64,000 nt of DNA, from NCBI RefSeq assembly GCF_030161395.1, contig NZ_BSST01000001.1, positions 3,782,001 to 3,846,000 on the forward strand, given 5' to 3'. Source of the DNA: Thalassotalea insulae (GTDB lineage: Bacteria; Pseudomonadota; Gammaproteobacteria; Enterobacterales; Alteromonadaceae). Under the pieces are notes generated by a model. That model was given only the letters and a program-made list of their open reading frames with translations. It was not told the DNA's origin and ran no database searches. Shown here piece after piece: positions 49,166 through 58,652 of this stretch; positions within the stretch are counted from its first letter, which is position 1; each line of letters opens with the position of its first letter. Both the position numbers and the translations under genes were made by a program.

Positions 49166-51100
49166 TTATGAAGACTTTCTCACACGAAGGTACCATTCTG
49201 ATAACAGGCGCACTTGCTTTTTAGTGTAGCCTTTGCTCATCATACGATCGACAAAATCATCATGTTTTTGCTGATCGTCGTTTGACGTTTTAGTATTAAA
49301 TGAGATCACTGGTAACAAGTCTTCAGTGTTAGAAAACATTTTCTTCTCAATAACCGTGCGTAGTTTTTCATAGCTGGTCCACACTGGGTTTTTACCATTG
49401 TTATTAGCTTTCGCCCGAAGGACGAAGTTAACAATTTCATTGCGGAAGTCTTTTGGGTTACTGATACCGGCTGGTTTTTCTATTTTCTCTAGCTCATTAT
49501 TTAGTGCTTCACGATCAAATAATTGTCCAGTTTCAGCATCTCGATATTCTTGATCTTGGATCCAAAAATCAGCGTAAGTAACGTAGCGGTCAAAGATATT
49601 TTGGCCGTATTCAGAATATGATTCCAAATACGCTGTTTGAATTTCCTTGCCGATAAATTCTATGTATTGAGGTGATAAATATCCTTTAATAAACTCCAGA
49701 TAACGCTCTGCGGTTTCTTTTGGTAGTTGTTCTCGTTCGATTTGTTGTTCTAAGACATAAAATAAATGAACAGGGTTAGCGGCGACTTCCATATGATCAA
49801 AGTTAAATACCCGAGATAAGATCTTAAAAGCAAAGCGGGTAGACAGGCCTGACATGCCTTCATCAATACCTGCATAATCGCGATACTCTTGATAAGATTT
49901 TGCTTTTGGATCGGTATCTTTTAAGCTTTCACCGTCATAAACGCGCATTTTTGAATAAATGCTCGAGTTTTCAGGCGCTTTTAAGCGAGATAATACTGAA
50001 AATTGCGCTAGGGTTTCTAAGGTATCAGGGGCACATTGCGCTTCTGCCAGCTCACTGTTTCTCAATAGTTTCTGATAAATTTTAACTTCTTCAGAAACCC
50101 GCATACAGTAAGGCACTTTTACAATGTAGACTCGGTCTAAGAATGCTTCATTGTTTTTGTTGTTTCTAAAGGTTTGCCATTCTGACTCATTGGAATGCGC
50201 GAGTAAAATACCGTCAAATGGTAGGGCTGAAAGTCCTTCGGTTGGATTATAGTTACCTTCTTGTGTTGCAGTGAGTAACGGGTGAAGCACTTTAATGGGG
50301 GCTTTAAACATTTCGACAAATTCCATCACCCCTTGGTTTGCCCGGCATAATGCTCCAGAGTAGCTATAGGCATCAGGATCATTTTGCGCGAAGTGCTCTA
50401 ATTGGCGAATATCAACTTTACCGACTAATGCCGAAATATCTTGGTTGTTATCATCACCAGGTTCGGTTTTGGCAATTGCTATTTGATCTAATATAGACGG
50501 ATAGACTTTAACAACATCAAATTTAGTAATATCACCTTTAAATTCATGTAGTCGTTTTGCGACCCATGGGGACATGATGCAATTTAGATAGCGTTCCGGG
50601 ATGTTATACTCATCCATTAAAATTTTGCCATCGGCATTTTTATCAAATAGGCAAAATGGATGGTCGTTTACCGGGCTACGTTCACCATTTGCACTCAGCA
50701 CATAAATGGGTTCTTTTTGCATCAAAGATTTTAGCTTTTCTGCTAATGAAGATTTACCACCACCGACCGGGCCTAATAAATAAAGAATTTGTTTTTTCTC
50801 TTCCAAACCTTGCGAGGCATGTTTGAGGTAGGAAACAATTTGTTCTATTGCTTCTTCCATACCATAAAAATCTTTAAAGGCAGGGTAACGAGCTATGACC
50901 CTGTTAGAGAAAATACGGCTTAGCGCAGGCTCTTTAGAAGTGTCGATCATTTCTGGTTCGCCAATGGCTTTAAGCAGCCGTTCGGCGGCGCTAGCGTAAG
51001 CAAAATGATCCTTTTGGCAAATTTTTAAGAAATCTTGGACAGAGCAAGTTTCCTCTTGCGCTTGATCATAACGTGACTGATAGTGCTGAAAAATACTCAT
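49166..51100 (-). CDS. prkA: PrkA family serine protein kinase (YeaG)
   Basis: The protein is 644 residues when the start is set at MSIFQHYQSRYDQAQ (51100), exactly the length of E. coli YeaG. It has the AAA+ Walker A GPVGGGKSS near residue 106 and the SNRVIARYPAFKDFYGMEEA block, then a C-terminal kinase-like domain. A longer frame to 51235 has no support. PrkA is a stress-linked ATPase/kinase. It is the first gene of the operon prkA-yeaH-spoVR. Confidence 0.96.
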   Translation of the reverse strand: MSIFQHYQSRYDQAQEETCSVQDFLKICQKDHFAYASAAERLLKAIGEPEMIDTSKEPALSRIFSNRVIARYPAFKDFYGMEEAIEQIVSYLKHASQGLEEKKQILYLLGPVGGGKSSLAEKLKSLMQKEPIYVLSANGERSPVNDHPFCLFDKNADGKILMDEYNIPERYLNCIMSPWVAKRLHEFKGDITKFDVVKVYPSILDQIAIAKTEPGDDNNQDISALVGKVDIRQLEHFAQNDPDAYSYSGALCRANQGVMEFVEMFKAPIKVLHPLLTATQEGNYNPTEGLSALPFDGILLAHSNESEWQTFRNNKNNEAFLDRVYIVKVPYCMRVSEEVKIYQKLLRNSELAEAQCAPDTLETLAQFSVLSRLKAPENSSIYSKMRVYDGESLKDTDPKAKSYQEYRDYAGIDEGMSGLSTRFAFKILSRVFNFDHMEVAANPVHLFYVLEQQIEREQLPKETAERYLEFIKGYLSPQYIEFIGKEIQTAYLESYSEYGQNIFDRYVTYADFWIQDQEYRDAETGQLFDREALNNELEKIEKPAGISNPKDFRNEIVNFVLRAKANNNGKNPVWTSYEKLRTVIEKKMFSNTEDLLPVISFNTKTSNDDQQKHDDFVDRMMSKGYTKKQVRLLSEWYLRVRKSS

Positions 51101-51408
51101 AACCGTCTCCACAAAAAAATTTTTACTACTCACTGAATAAGAGCTTGAAGAGTGTAATTGGCTGTAACAACTCTTGTGACTTTCCTTGTTGTTGTTCTTA
51201 CTCAGTCTGCTAAATAATAAAGACCGAAAAATCACCTTATCTATTTATAAGCTTAGTCTTTATTTTTTATAACGTAGTAAAAAATGGATATTATTTTGTA
51301 AATTTAATGACGGGGCGTGAAAGAGAATTTTGTGGGGTTACTGAGGTTTAGTGATAAAAAAACCAGAGAAAAAAATCTCTGGTTTTATTTTTAACATTGA
51401 GTTGCTAC
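51101..51408. other. Intergenic region between prkA and sodB
   Basis: This 308-base AT-rich region holds the prkA promoter (not resolved) and, at 51358-51390, the sodB terminator (AAACCAGAG and CTCTGGTTT, T-run on the minus strand). No gene is visible. Confidence 0.7.
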
Positions 51409-51990
51409 TTATGCAAAGTTTGCTGAAGCAAAATCCCAGTTAGCTAATGCCCAAAATGCTTCCATATAGCTAGGACGTAAATTACGGTAGTCAATGTAAT
51501 AAGCATGCTCCCATAAATCTACAGTTAATAGCGGAGTAACGCCTTCATCTGTTAATGGCGTTGCTGCGTTTGATGTATTAACAATGGCTAAACTGCCGTC
51601 ATTGTTTTTAACTAACCAGGTCCAGCTTGAACCAAAGTTATTAATGGCGCTGTCAGTAAACTTGGCCTTAAACTCAGCAAATGAACCAAAGCTGGCGTTG
51701 ATTGCGTCAGCTAAAGCACCTGTTGGTTCACCGCCGCCGTTAGGGCTTAAGCTATTCCAATAGAAAGTGTGGTTCCAAATTTGCGCTGCGTTATTGAATA
51801 CCCCACCTTCAGAAGATTTTACTATCTCTTCTAATGATTTACCTTCGAAGTCAGTACCTTCAATTAAACCATTTAGTTTCACTACGTAAGTATTATGATG
51901 TTTACCGTAATGGTATTCTAAAGTTTCTGCTGAAATGTGCGGTGCTAAAGCGTCTTGTGCATAAGGTAACGCTGGTAATTCAATAGCCAT
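51409..51990 (-). CDS. sodB: Iron superoxide dismutase
   Basis: The 193-residue enzyme starts AIELPALPYAQDALAPHISA, as Fe-SODs do, and has metal ligands His27 (HYGKHHNTYV), His in WNHTFYW, and Asp/His in DLWEHAYYID. The start at 51990 has GGAG close upstream. It removes superoxide in the cytoplasm. It is divergent from grxD, as in E. coli. Confidence 0.97.
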   Translation of the reverse strand: MAIELPALPYAQDALAPHISAETLEYHYGKHHNTYVVKLNGLIEGTDFEGKSLEEIVKSSEGGVFNNAAQIWNHTFYWNSLSPNGGGEPTGALADAINASFGSFAEFKAKFTDSAINNFGSSWTWLVKNNDGSLAIVNTSNAATPLTDEGVTPLLTVDLWEHAYYIDYRNLRPSYMEAFWALANWDFASANFA

Positions 51991-52248
51991 TATATTCTCC
52001 AGGAATTGATTAGAAATATTTATTTTGCCCAAAATAAAAGAAGTAGTTTGTTTTTATAAAAATCCGAGTAAAATACTCAGGTATTAACAACTCTGCATAG
52101 TTTACCCAAATATATAGGTTTTGCCAGAGTAATTATCAAGTTAATATCGTTTCACTTAGAACGATTTATTAAATAGTGGTTATTGCATTGAATATAGCAA
52201 TGAAAGTCACCATTATTCAATGCAATAAGTATTAAATTAGAGGTTGAT

Positions 52249-52581
52249 ATGGATACGATTGAACGTATTAAACAGCAAATCGCTGAGAATAGCATTTTAT
52301 TATATATGAAGGGTTCGCCAAAATTGCCGAGCTGTGGGTTTTCTTCTCAAGCATCGCAAGCGTTAATGGCTTGTGGTGAAAAATTTGCCTATGTTGATAT
52401 TTTACAAAATCCAGACATTCGTGCTGAATTACCTAAATATGCCGATTGGCCAACATTTCCTCAGCTATGGGTTGACGGCGAACTAATTGGCGGCTGTGAT
52501 ATTATTTTGGAAATGTATCAACAAGGTGAATTACAAACCTTAGTTAAAGACGTTGCAGCAAAGCAAGCGTCTGAGCAATAG
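52249..52581 (+). CDS. grxD: Monothiol glutaredoxin Grx4
   Basis: The 110-residue protein has the monothiol active site CGFS (in KLPSCGFSSQA) and the TFPQLWVDGELIGGCDI glutathione-binding segment. Such glutaredoxins carry Fe-S clusters and work with BolA. It is divergent from sodB and precedes the peroxiredoxin gene by about 97 bases. Confidence 0.96.
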   Translation: MDTIERIKQQIAENSILLYMKGSPKLPSCGFSSQASQALMACGEKFAYVDILQNPDIRAELPKYADWPTFPQLWVDGELIGGCDIILEMYQQGELQTLVKDVAAKQASEQ

Positions 52582-52678
52582 ATTATTTAAATTTATTAGT
52601 TGAAAAAATAGCTTCTGCCTCAATACTTAGTGAGGCAGAAATACATATATTAATCACGTAAATAAATCGGAGAAAAAA

Positions 52679-53284
52679 ATGAGTGTATTAGTAGGTCGTC
52701 CGGCACCGGATTTTACAGCCGCAGCAGTTTTAGGTAGTGGTGAGATTGTTGATAGCTTTACTTTATCTGAAGCAATTAAAGGGAAAAAAGCGGTAGTATT
52801 TTTCTATCCTTTAGACTTTACATTTGTTTGTCCTTCAGAGTTATTAGCATTTGATCACCGTTTTGAAGAGTTCAAAAGCCGTGGCGTAGAAGTTATTGGT
52901 GTGTCCATTGACTCACAATTCTCACATAATGCATGGCGTAATACCCCGGTAAACGAAGGTGGTATCGGACCAGTTCAGTACACTTTAGTTGCTGATACTA
53001 AACATGAAATCTGTCAAGCTTATGATGTTGAACATCCAGAAGCTGGTGTTGCTTTTCGTGGTTCATTCTTAATTGATGAAGAAGGTAATGTTCGTCATCA
53101 AGTAGTGAATGATTTACCGCTTGGCCGTAACGTAGATGAAATGATCCGTATGGTTGATGCATTACAATTCCATCAAGAGCACGGTGAAGTTTGTCCAGCT
53201 GGTTGGAATAAAGGTGATAAAGGTATGACAGCATCTCCTGAAGGTGTTGCTTCTTACTTAACAGATAATGCTGATAAATTATAA
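52679..53284 (+). CDS. 2-Cys peroxiredoxin (AhpC/TSA family)
   Basis: The 201-residue protein has the peroxidatic Cys in FTFVCPSELLAF (about residue 51) and the resolving Cys in GEVCPAGWNKGDKGM near the C terminus. It belongs to the typical 2-Cys class, reducing hydrogen peroxide and alkyl peroxides with thioredoxin or AhpF. No ahpF is adjacent. Its position beside grxD and sodB makes an oxidative-stress cluster. A terminator follows. Confidence 0.95.
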   Translation: MSVLVGRPAPDFTAAAVLGSGEIVDSFTLSEAIKGKKAVVFFYPLDFTFVCPSELLAFDHRFEEFKSRGVEVIGVSIDSQFSHNAWRNTPVNEGGIGPVQYTLVADTKHEICQAYDVEHPEAGVAFRGSFLIDEEGNVRHQVVNDLPLGRNVDEMIRMVDALQFHQEHGEVCPAGWNKGDKGMTASPEGVASYLTDNADKL

Positions 53285-53308
53285 TATCACTGAGTTTTGT
53301 TAATTTAA

Positions 53309-53334
53309 TAAAAGCCGCATTTGCGGCTTTTTTG
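53309..53334 (+). terminator. Rho-independent terminator of the peroxiredoxin gene
   Basis: AAAGCCGC-ATTT-GCGGCTTT is followed by a T-run. Confidence 0.92.
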
Positions 53335-53422
53335 TTATCTGATATTTAATACTTGAAAAAATTTGATTTAAATTTAATTATTTAGCATTTGCTACTACAC
53401 TAAAACCGTTAACAGGGAGATC

Positions 53423-53803
53423 GTGGCTGTGGTATTACCTAAAGTAATTTATGAAAATTTGCCGTATTTATATTTTTTACTCAGTGGGGCATTACTCGCC
53501 TATGGCGATAGCTGGTATTATATTTTCTCTGGCGCTATTTTTTATATCGTTGCCTGCGTTGTTTTAGTGACTCGTTCTGCGCATAGGCGGTTAGACAAGC
53601 AGAATTATCGTGCAATTAAACACGCGTTGCCTGAATTATTATATGAATACTTACCTTATACCTATGGGGCAATAGGGATCTTTATTTTAATGTCTACCCG
53701 TCAACCCATCTTGCAGTTTGTTGCTTTTGCATTATTTGTCTTAGCGTTAAGAAATTTAGTGTGTCGCCGGACAAACCGGTCAAAGGCAAAAGGTTTGTTT
53801 TAA
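53423..53803 (+). CDS. Small inner-membrane protein, unknown function
   Basis: The 126-residue protein starts at GTG behind AGGGAGA. It has about four hydrophobic segments (roughly 10-25, 27-47, 80-95 and 98-110) and a basic tail (CRRTNRSKAKGLF). I do not recognise the family. Its end overlaps the end of the convergent rnt by a few bases. Confidence 0.7.
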   Translation: MAVVLPKVIYENLPYLYFLLSGALLAYGDSWYYIFSGAIFYIVACVVLVTRSAHRRLDKQNYRAIKHALPELLYEYLPYTYGAIGIFILMSTRQPILQFVAFALFVLALRNLVCRRTNRSKAKGLF

Positions 53804-54486
53804 CTTTTTTCTGATGGTGCCTCATTAGCAATCGGCCAGCCGCCTAATGATTGCCACTTATTGACTATGTAACAAAAAAGCGCTGCAGTTTTTTCAGTAT
53901 CATATAATGCGGAATGTGCTTCTTTATTATCAAATTCAAGCTCCGCTGCCTGACAAGCTTTTGCTAATACTGTTTGGCCTAATGCCAAACCTGACAACGT
54001 TGTGGTATCAAAACTGACAAAAGGATGAAAAGGTGAACGTTTAATCTTACATCGCTCAGTTGCCGCATTGACAAATCCTAAATCAAAAGCGGCATTATGT
54101 GCCACCATAATAGCGCGCTGGCAACCGGCTGCTTTCATTTTTTTACGGATCATTTTAAAGATTGCTTTTAATGCTTCTTCTTCATTGATCGCACCCCTCA
54201 ACGGGTTATTTGGGTCTATGCCGGTAAATTCCAAGGCCGCGGGCTCTAAGTTAGCCCCTTCAAATGGTTCTATATGAAAGTGAATCGTTTCATCTAAAGA
54301 AAACATTCCTGTGTCTTCATTAAGCGTTAAAGTGGTAGCTGCTATTTCAAGCAGGGCATCTGTTTGTGCATTAAAGCCGGCGGTTTCAACATCAACTACT
54401 ACCGGATAATAGCCACGAAAACGATTTGCATAATGATATTTTACGGCTTCTGAAGATTGAGTATTGTTATTTGTTACTTCTGTCAT
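53800..54486 (-). CDS. rnt: Ribonuclease T
   Basis: The 228-residue DEDDh exonuclease has Asp/Glu in VVDVETAGFNAQTDALLE, Asp in VAHNAAFDLGF, and His/Asp in HSALYDTEKTA. The YYPVVVDVETAGFN opening is typical of RNase T, which trims the 3' ends of tRNA and other stable RNA. It is divergent from motY, an arrangement known in Vibrio. Confidence 0.96.
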   Translation of the reverse strand: MTEVTNNNTQSSEAVKYHYANRFRGYYPVVVDVETAGFNAQTDALLEIAATTLTLNEDTGMFSLDETIHFHIEPFEGANLEPAALEFTGIDPNNPLRGAINEEEALKAIFKMIRKKMKAAGCQRAIMVAHNAAFDLGFVNAATERCKIKRSPFHPFVSFDTTTLSGLALGQTVLAKACQAAELEFDNKEAHSALYDTEKTAALFCYIVNKWQSLGGWPIANEAPSEKS

Positions 54487-54668
54487 GGGGTTATCTGAAG
54501 TCTTAATTTTACACTTGGTCTATTGTCAGCATTATCGCAGATTTTTAGTTGTAAAACTAAAGCGTTTCTAGAAAAATAGCCATTATCTGCGATAATTATA
54601 AAAAACTGTTAAAGTAATTGGCAGTAAAGTCGATAGTAAGAGTGAAGTTCTTGAAGATAGATAAGATC

Positions 54669-55538
54669 ATGATGAAGAAAACTCTATTAGCTATATCATT
54701 AAGTATATTTGTCAGCCAAAGTCATGCCGGGATCAGGCAATACCAAGCCGATCTGGGGAGTTCTCAGTGGCAGTTGACTAATGCTTCAAGACTGGAATGT
54801 ACGTTATCCCATAATATTCCGAATTATGGTAAAGCGAAATTCTATAGTCGTGCTAACCGAAATTCAAACATGGAATTTGAGTTAGATATGCTGCGTTTAC
54901 CTGATAATTATTCGTTAGCGCAAGTTAGGGCGATAGCACCGAACTGGAAGCCAGGTATAGCAGAACGTACCATTGCAGATATGAAGTTGCATAAGCAGTT
55001 TTCCCCTGATTTACCTAAAAAGGTTGCTTGGACGATGCTCTCAGAATTAGAGCAAGGGATGAATCCTACCTTTTATTATGATGATTGGTATAACGAAAAT
55101 GACCGTATTGCCGTTGGCTTATCAACGTCACGCTTTAATAAGGCGTACCAAGAGTTTATCGGTTGTGTTGGCAATCTATTAAATTACAGTTTTGATGATA
55201 TTGCTTACACGGTGTTAAATTTTGAGTTTAATAGTGATCAATTTACTAAAGCATCGAAACGCCGTATTGCCATGATCACCGAATATTTGAGTTTAGATAC
55301 CGAGCTTGAGCTGGTGTTAGTTGATGGTTTTACCGACAGTTATGGCGGCAGAGCAACGAACCAAAAAACGTCTGAACAGCGCGCAAATAAAATTCGCGAT
55401 TATTTTGTTAAAAATGGTATTGACCCATCGCGTATAGAAGCAAAAGGTTATGGCGAAAAACGCCATATCGCATCGAATGATACAGTATTAGGTCGAGCGA
55501 AAAACCGTCGGGTTGTTATCCGGATGGACAAAGAATAG
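54669..55538 (+). CDS. motY: Sodium-driven flagellar motor protein MotY
   Basis: The protein of about 289 residues has a signal peptide (KKTLLAISLSIFVSQSHA). The mature part starts GIRQYQADLGSSQWQLT, followed by RLECTLSHNIPNYGKAKF, characteristic of MotY. A C-terminal OmpA-type peptidoglycan-binding domain follows (about 165-285), with VDGFTDSYGGRATNQKTSEQ. MotY forms the T-ring with MotX, which holds the PomAB sodium stators. The adjacent, divergent rnt supports the call. A second ATG lies directly after the first. Confidence 0.88.
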   Translation: MMKKTLLAISLSIFVSQSHAGIRQYQADLGSSQWQLTNASRLECTLSHNIPNYGKAKFYSRANRNSNMEFELDMLRLPDNYSLAQVRAIAPNWKPGIAERTIADMKLHKQFSPDLPKKVAWTMLSELEQGMNPTFYYDDWYNENDRIAVGLSTSRFNKAYQEFIGCVGNLLNYSFDDIAYTVLNFEFNSDQFTKASKRRIAMITEYLSLDTELELVLVDGFTDSYGGRATNQKTSEQRANKIRDYFVKNGIDPSRIEAKGYGEKRHIASNDTVLGRAKNRRVVIRMDKE

Positions 55539-55557
55539 CTGTTACTATTTTCTCGTG

Positions 55558-55586
55558 TTAAGCCAATCCTTAGTGATTGGCTTTTT
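55558..55586. terminator. Terminator between motY and rrtA
   Basis: AAGCCAATC and GATTGGCTT pair around CTTAGT and are followed by a T-run; it lies between convergent genes. Confidence 0.88.
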
Positions 55587-55603
55587 TATTGCTATTTGCT
55601 TAT

Positions 55604-56200
55604 TTAGTGTATAAATTTTTTGCCTATTTTGGGGATAAAATAATATCCGAGTCCAACGAGTGCGCCGGATAAGTGAGCATTGATTGCCACACTGGCATTT
55701 ATTAGGCTGGCAATGTCTTCGCTCGCACCAAAAAATTGTTCGTGAGCAATTTTGACAATCACACCAATTAATAACAAATAACCCGTTTTTTCTTTTGCTG
55801 TAATATCTTTTAACGCTCCCCAAACAAATAACGCATGCAAAACACCGGAAAGTCCAACATACTGCAGCATTTCTGGGTCAAAAATAAAAATACTGATACT
55901 AATTATAAGAGCACTAATAAGCGTTAAGCTTAGGTATTGAAATAAAGAATAATAGTGGCCGTGGATTAACCATAGTAGAATAACTGCCAGGGCATTGAGT
56001 AATAAATGTGCGTAGTTGGTATGAAAAATGTGTGCGGTGATCAGCCGCCAATATTGATGTTCAATAATTAAAGGTCTGTTATAGACAAAGTATTGGCTAA
56101 AATTTTCATTAAAAAAGTAACAAAAAACAGTTAAAATCAGTAATAGAACTGGGCCAGAAATATGCGTTGTATTTATTGGTAATTGTTTAATTTTCAACAT
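55604..56200 (-). CDS. rrtA: Rhombosortase-type rhomboid intramembrane protease
   Basis: The 198-residue protein has about six membrane helices with the rhomboid-type segments WRLITAHIFHTNYAHLLLNA, GLSGVLHALF (catalytic Ser) and NAHLSGALVGLGYYF (catalytic His). GLSGVLH and the short length fit the rhombosortase group, which processes proteins with a GlyGly-CTERM tail. No GlyGly-CTERM protein is evident in this window, so substrates lie elsewhere. It diverges from tapT by 28 bases. Confidence 0.85.
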   Translation of the reverse strand: MLKIKQLPINTTHISGPVLLLILTVFCYFFNENFSQYFVYNRPLIIEHQYWRLITAHIFHTNYAHLLLNALAVILLWLIHGHYYSLFQYLSLTLISALIISISIFIFDPEMLQYVGLSGVLHALFVWGALKDITAKEKTGYLLLIGVIVKIAHEQFFGASEDIASLINASVAINAHLSGALVGLGYYFIPKIGKKFIH

Positions 56201-56228
56201 TATATTGTAATAGGTTTTTATAAAGTTA

Positions 56229-56807
56229 ATGTCTCGAGTCTATTGTAACTCATGTCATCGCCCGCAAGTTAGCTGTATTTGTCACTTATTTACTTCTATA
56301 GACAACAGTATTCATGTTGTGGTTTTACAACACCCTAGCGAAGTAAAGCAAGTTAAAGGCACTGCAACCTTATTAGTTAACTCGCTAGCGAGTGCTGAAG
56401 TCTTTGTTGGGGAAGACTTTGCAGAGCATCAAGATTTATTATCAATATTAACTAAATATCAGGGGCATATAGCATTGTTATATCCATCTGAGCATGCAGT
56501 TACTATTGATGCAGGGGATTATCAGTCCGATATTCGATGCCTGATACTGCTCGACGGTACTTGGAAAAAAGCGTATCGTTTATTTATGATCAATAGGTTT
56601 TTGCATCACTTACCGCATTTGATTTTACCGTCAGGGGTGGAAAGTCGTTATCAAATTCGGCAAACCAAAAAGCAAGGTGCATTATCAACATTAGAAGCGT
56701 GCTGTCATGCGCTGAATTTACTAGAAAGTAGAGCAAAAAATTATCATGAATTATTAAATCGTTTTGAACAGTTTAATCAATTGCAAATGTCATTTAGAGC
56801 AAAATAA
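56229..56807 (+). CDS. tapT: DTW-domain tRNA-uridine aminocarboxypropyltransferase
   Basis: The 192-residue protein has an N-terminal zinc-ribbon-like Cys set (CNSCHRPQVSCICHLF) and the DTW family segments QHPSEVKQVKGTATLL and LLDGTWKKAYRLF. In this protein the DTW tripeptide reads DGTW. TapT adds the acp group to U47 in tRNAs in E. coli. It ends nine bases before ggt, so the two are probably co-transcribed. Confidence 0.9.
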   Translation: MSRVYCNSCHRPQVSCICHLFTSIDNSIHVVVLQHPSEVKQVKGTATLLVNSLASAEVFVGEDFAEHQDLLSILTKYQGHIALLYPSEHAVTIDAGDYQSDIRCLILLDGTWKKAYRLFMINRFLHHLPHLILPSGVESRYQIRQTKKQGALSTLEACCHALNLLESRAKNYHELLNRFEQFNQLQMSFRAK

Positions 56808-56816
56808 AGGAAGTTT

Positions 56817-58577
56817 ATGTTATCTCCAAATTGGTTAGGGCTCATTGCGAGTTTACTATTTATATTGCTGCAATCTCAGACTATTGCCGCTACTGCTGAT
56901 CAGGTAAAGGAAGATCGTGAGCCAGAAGCCGCAACAGGTATAGAGCAAAAACAAGCGGTTAAAGCAAAGAAATTTATGGTGGTTGCGGCTAACCCTTATG
57001 CCAGCCGAATCGGGTACAATATTTTAAAACAGGGAGGCAGCGCGATTGATGCTGCCATTGCGGTACAAATGGCGTTAAATTTGGTTGAACCGCAGTCGTC
57101 AGGTATTGGTGGTGGTAGCTTTATTTTGCATTGGGATCGTCATCAGCAAAAATTAACCACCTTTGATGGCCGCGAAACGGCACCAAAGCGAGCACAGCAA
57201 GATTTATTTCTTGATCAAAGCGGTAAAGCAATTCCTTGGATAAAAGCTGTTGTCGGAGGACGTTCTGTCGGAGTGCCAGGGGTTTTATCGGCGTTGAAAA
57301 AAGCACATCAGCAATATGGTAAATTACCCTGGGAAATGTTGTTTCAAGATGCGATTAAACTAGCGGAAAGTGGCTTTAGGGTATCCCCTCGGTTACAAAA
57401 ATTAGTGGAACTGGAGTTTAATCCTGGGATCACTGAATTACCGGAGATTTATCATTACTTTTTCCCAAATGGACGGCCAGTACAAGCGGGCGATAAACTT
57501 AAAAACCCGAAATTAGCCAAGGTTTATAGCACAATAGCGAAAGAGGGGATAACACCTTTTTATCGTGGCTGGATAGCGAAAAGCATCGTTAAAGCGGTGC
57601 AGGAGTCGCCGATTGCGCCGGGAGTATTATCATTAGAAGATATGGCTAATTACCAGGCAGTAGAACGTGCAGCGGTCTGTGGGGCTTATCGTAAGTATCA
57701 AATTTGTGGTATGGCGCCGCCGAGTTCCGGTGGAGTCGCGGTGATTCAAATTTTAAGTCAGTTAGCACCGTTTAAAATGTTTCAGCGAAAATTTGAAGAT
57801 GTGCAAACCGTGCATTTATTTACTCAGAGCTCACGTTTGGCATTTGCTGATCGGGAGCGTTTTATGGCGGATAATGATTTTGTTAAGGTACCCGTGGATG
57901 GCTTATTAGAGCCAGCTTATCTGCAGCAGCGAACTGAATTAATTAATATTCATCAGGATGTAAATAGAGCACAACCTGGGATGCCGAAAGGTGCACTTGC
58001 GTTAGCTGATGATAATGCGTTGGAACTACCGTCTACTAGTCATATTTCTATTGTTGATGCAGATGGCAATGCGGTGTCTATGACCACAAGCATTGAAATG
58101 GGCTTTGGCTCTGCAGTGATGGTCGAAGGTTTTATTTTAAATAATCAGTTAACAGACTTTTCATTGCAGCCTGAAGTGAATGGTAAATTGGTCGCTAATC
58201 GTTTAGAACCATTAAAAAGGCCAAGAAGTTCTATGGCTCCTATGATGGTGTTTGAAGATGGCGCGTTGAAAATTGTCGTCGGTTCACCTGGCGGTAGCCG
58301 TATTATTGATTATGTCGCGCAAACTCTACTTGCTATGCTTGATTGGCAGTTAAATCCACAAGAGGCAATAAACTTGCCGAAAGTTACCAATCGTAATCGT
58401 GTTACTACCTTAGAGAAAGGTACTTCGATTGAGCAAATAAAATCAGGGCTTGAGGCGAAAGGTCATAAGGTCTATCTACGTGATTTAAACAGTGGCTTAC
58501 ATGCGATAGAGGTTACTCCTTACGGATTAGTTGGTGGTGCAGATCCTCGCCGTGAAGGTAAGGTGATGGGAGATTAG
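56817..58577 (+). CDS. ggt: Gamma-glutamyltransferase
   Basis: The 586-residue precursor has an N-terminal signal sequence and the family start of NPYASRIGYNILKQGGSAIDAAIA. The auto-cleavage Thr is in LPSTSHISIVDADGNA (about residue 405), with VGSPGGSRIIDY later. After cleavage the two subunits hydrolyse or transfer the gamma-glutamyl group of glutathione in the periplasm. AAGGAAG lies just before the start. A bidirectional terminator follows. Confidence 0.95.
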   Translation: MLSPNWLGLIASLLFILLQSQTIAATADQVKEDREPEAATGIEQKQAVKAKKFMVVAANPYASRIGYNILKQGGSAIDAAIAVQMALNLVEPQSSGIGGGSFILHWDRHQQKLTTFDGRETAPKRAQQDLFLDQSGKAIPWIKAVVGGRSVGVPGVLSALKKAHQQYGKLPWEMLFQDAIKLAESGFRVSPRLQKLVELEFNPGITELPEIYHYFFPNGRPVQAGDKLKNPKLAKVYSTIAKEGITPFYRGWIAKSIVKAVQESPIAPGVLSLEDMANYQAVERAAVCGAYRKYQICGMAPPSSGGVAVIQILSQLAPFKMFQRKFEDVQTVHLFTQSSRLAFADRERFMADNDFVKVPVDGLLEPAYLQQRTELINIHQDVNRAQPGMPKGALALADDNALELPSTSHISIVDADGNAVSMTTSIEMGFGSAVMVEGFILNNQLTDFSLQPEVNGKLVANRLEPLKRPRSSMAPMMVFEDGALKIVVGSPGGSRIIDYVAQTLLAMLDWQLNPQEAINLPKVTNRNRVTTLEKGTSIEQIKSGLEAKGHKVYLRDLNSGLHAIEVTPYGLVGGADPRREGKVMGD

Positions 58578-58602
58578 GCAAGCTCAGTAAAACGGGTAAA
58601 AT

Positions 58603-58629
58603 AAAAAACGGTCATTTGACCGTTTTTTA
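58603..58629. terminator. Bidirectional terminator between ggt and a lipoprotein gene
   Basis: AAAAACGGTCA and TGACCGTTTTT pair around TT, with A- and T-runs for both directions. Confidence 0.92.
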
Positions 58630-58652
58630 TGATTGATTATTTAAGCAACCGT

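Noticed and set aside
49166..51235. Long form of PrkA with 45 extra N-terminal residues
   Set aside because: The extension is Ser/Lys-rich and unlike the family; starting at 51100 gives exactly 644 residues, as in E. coli YeaG.
55545..55823. 92-residue minus-strand frame over the 3' end of rrtA
   Set aside because: It overlaps rrtA in another frame on the same strand and covers the terminator; no evidence of its own.
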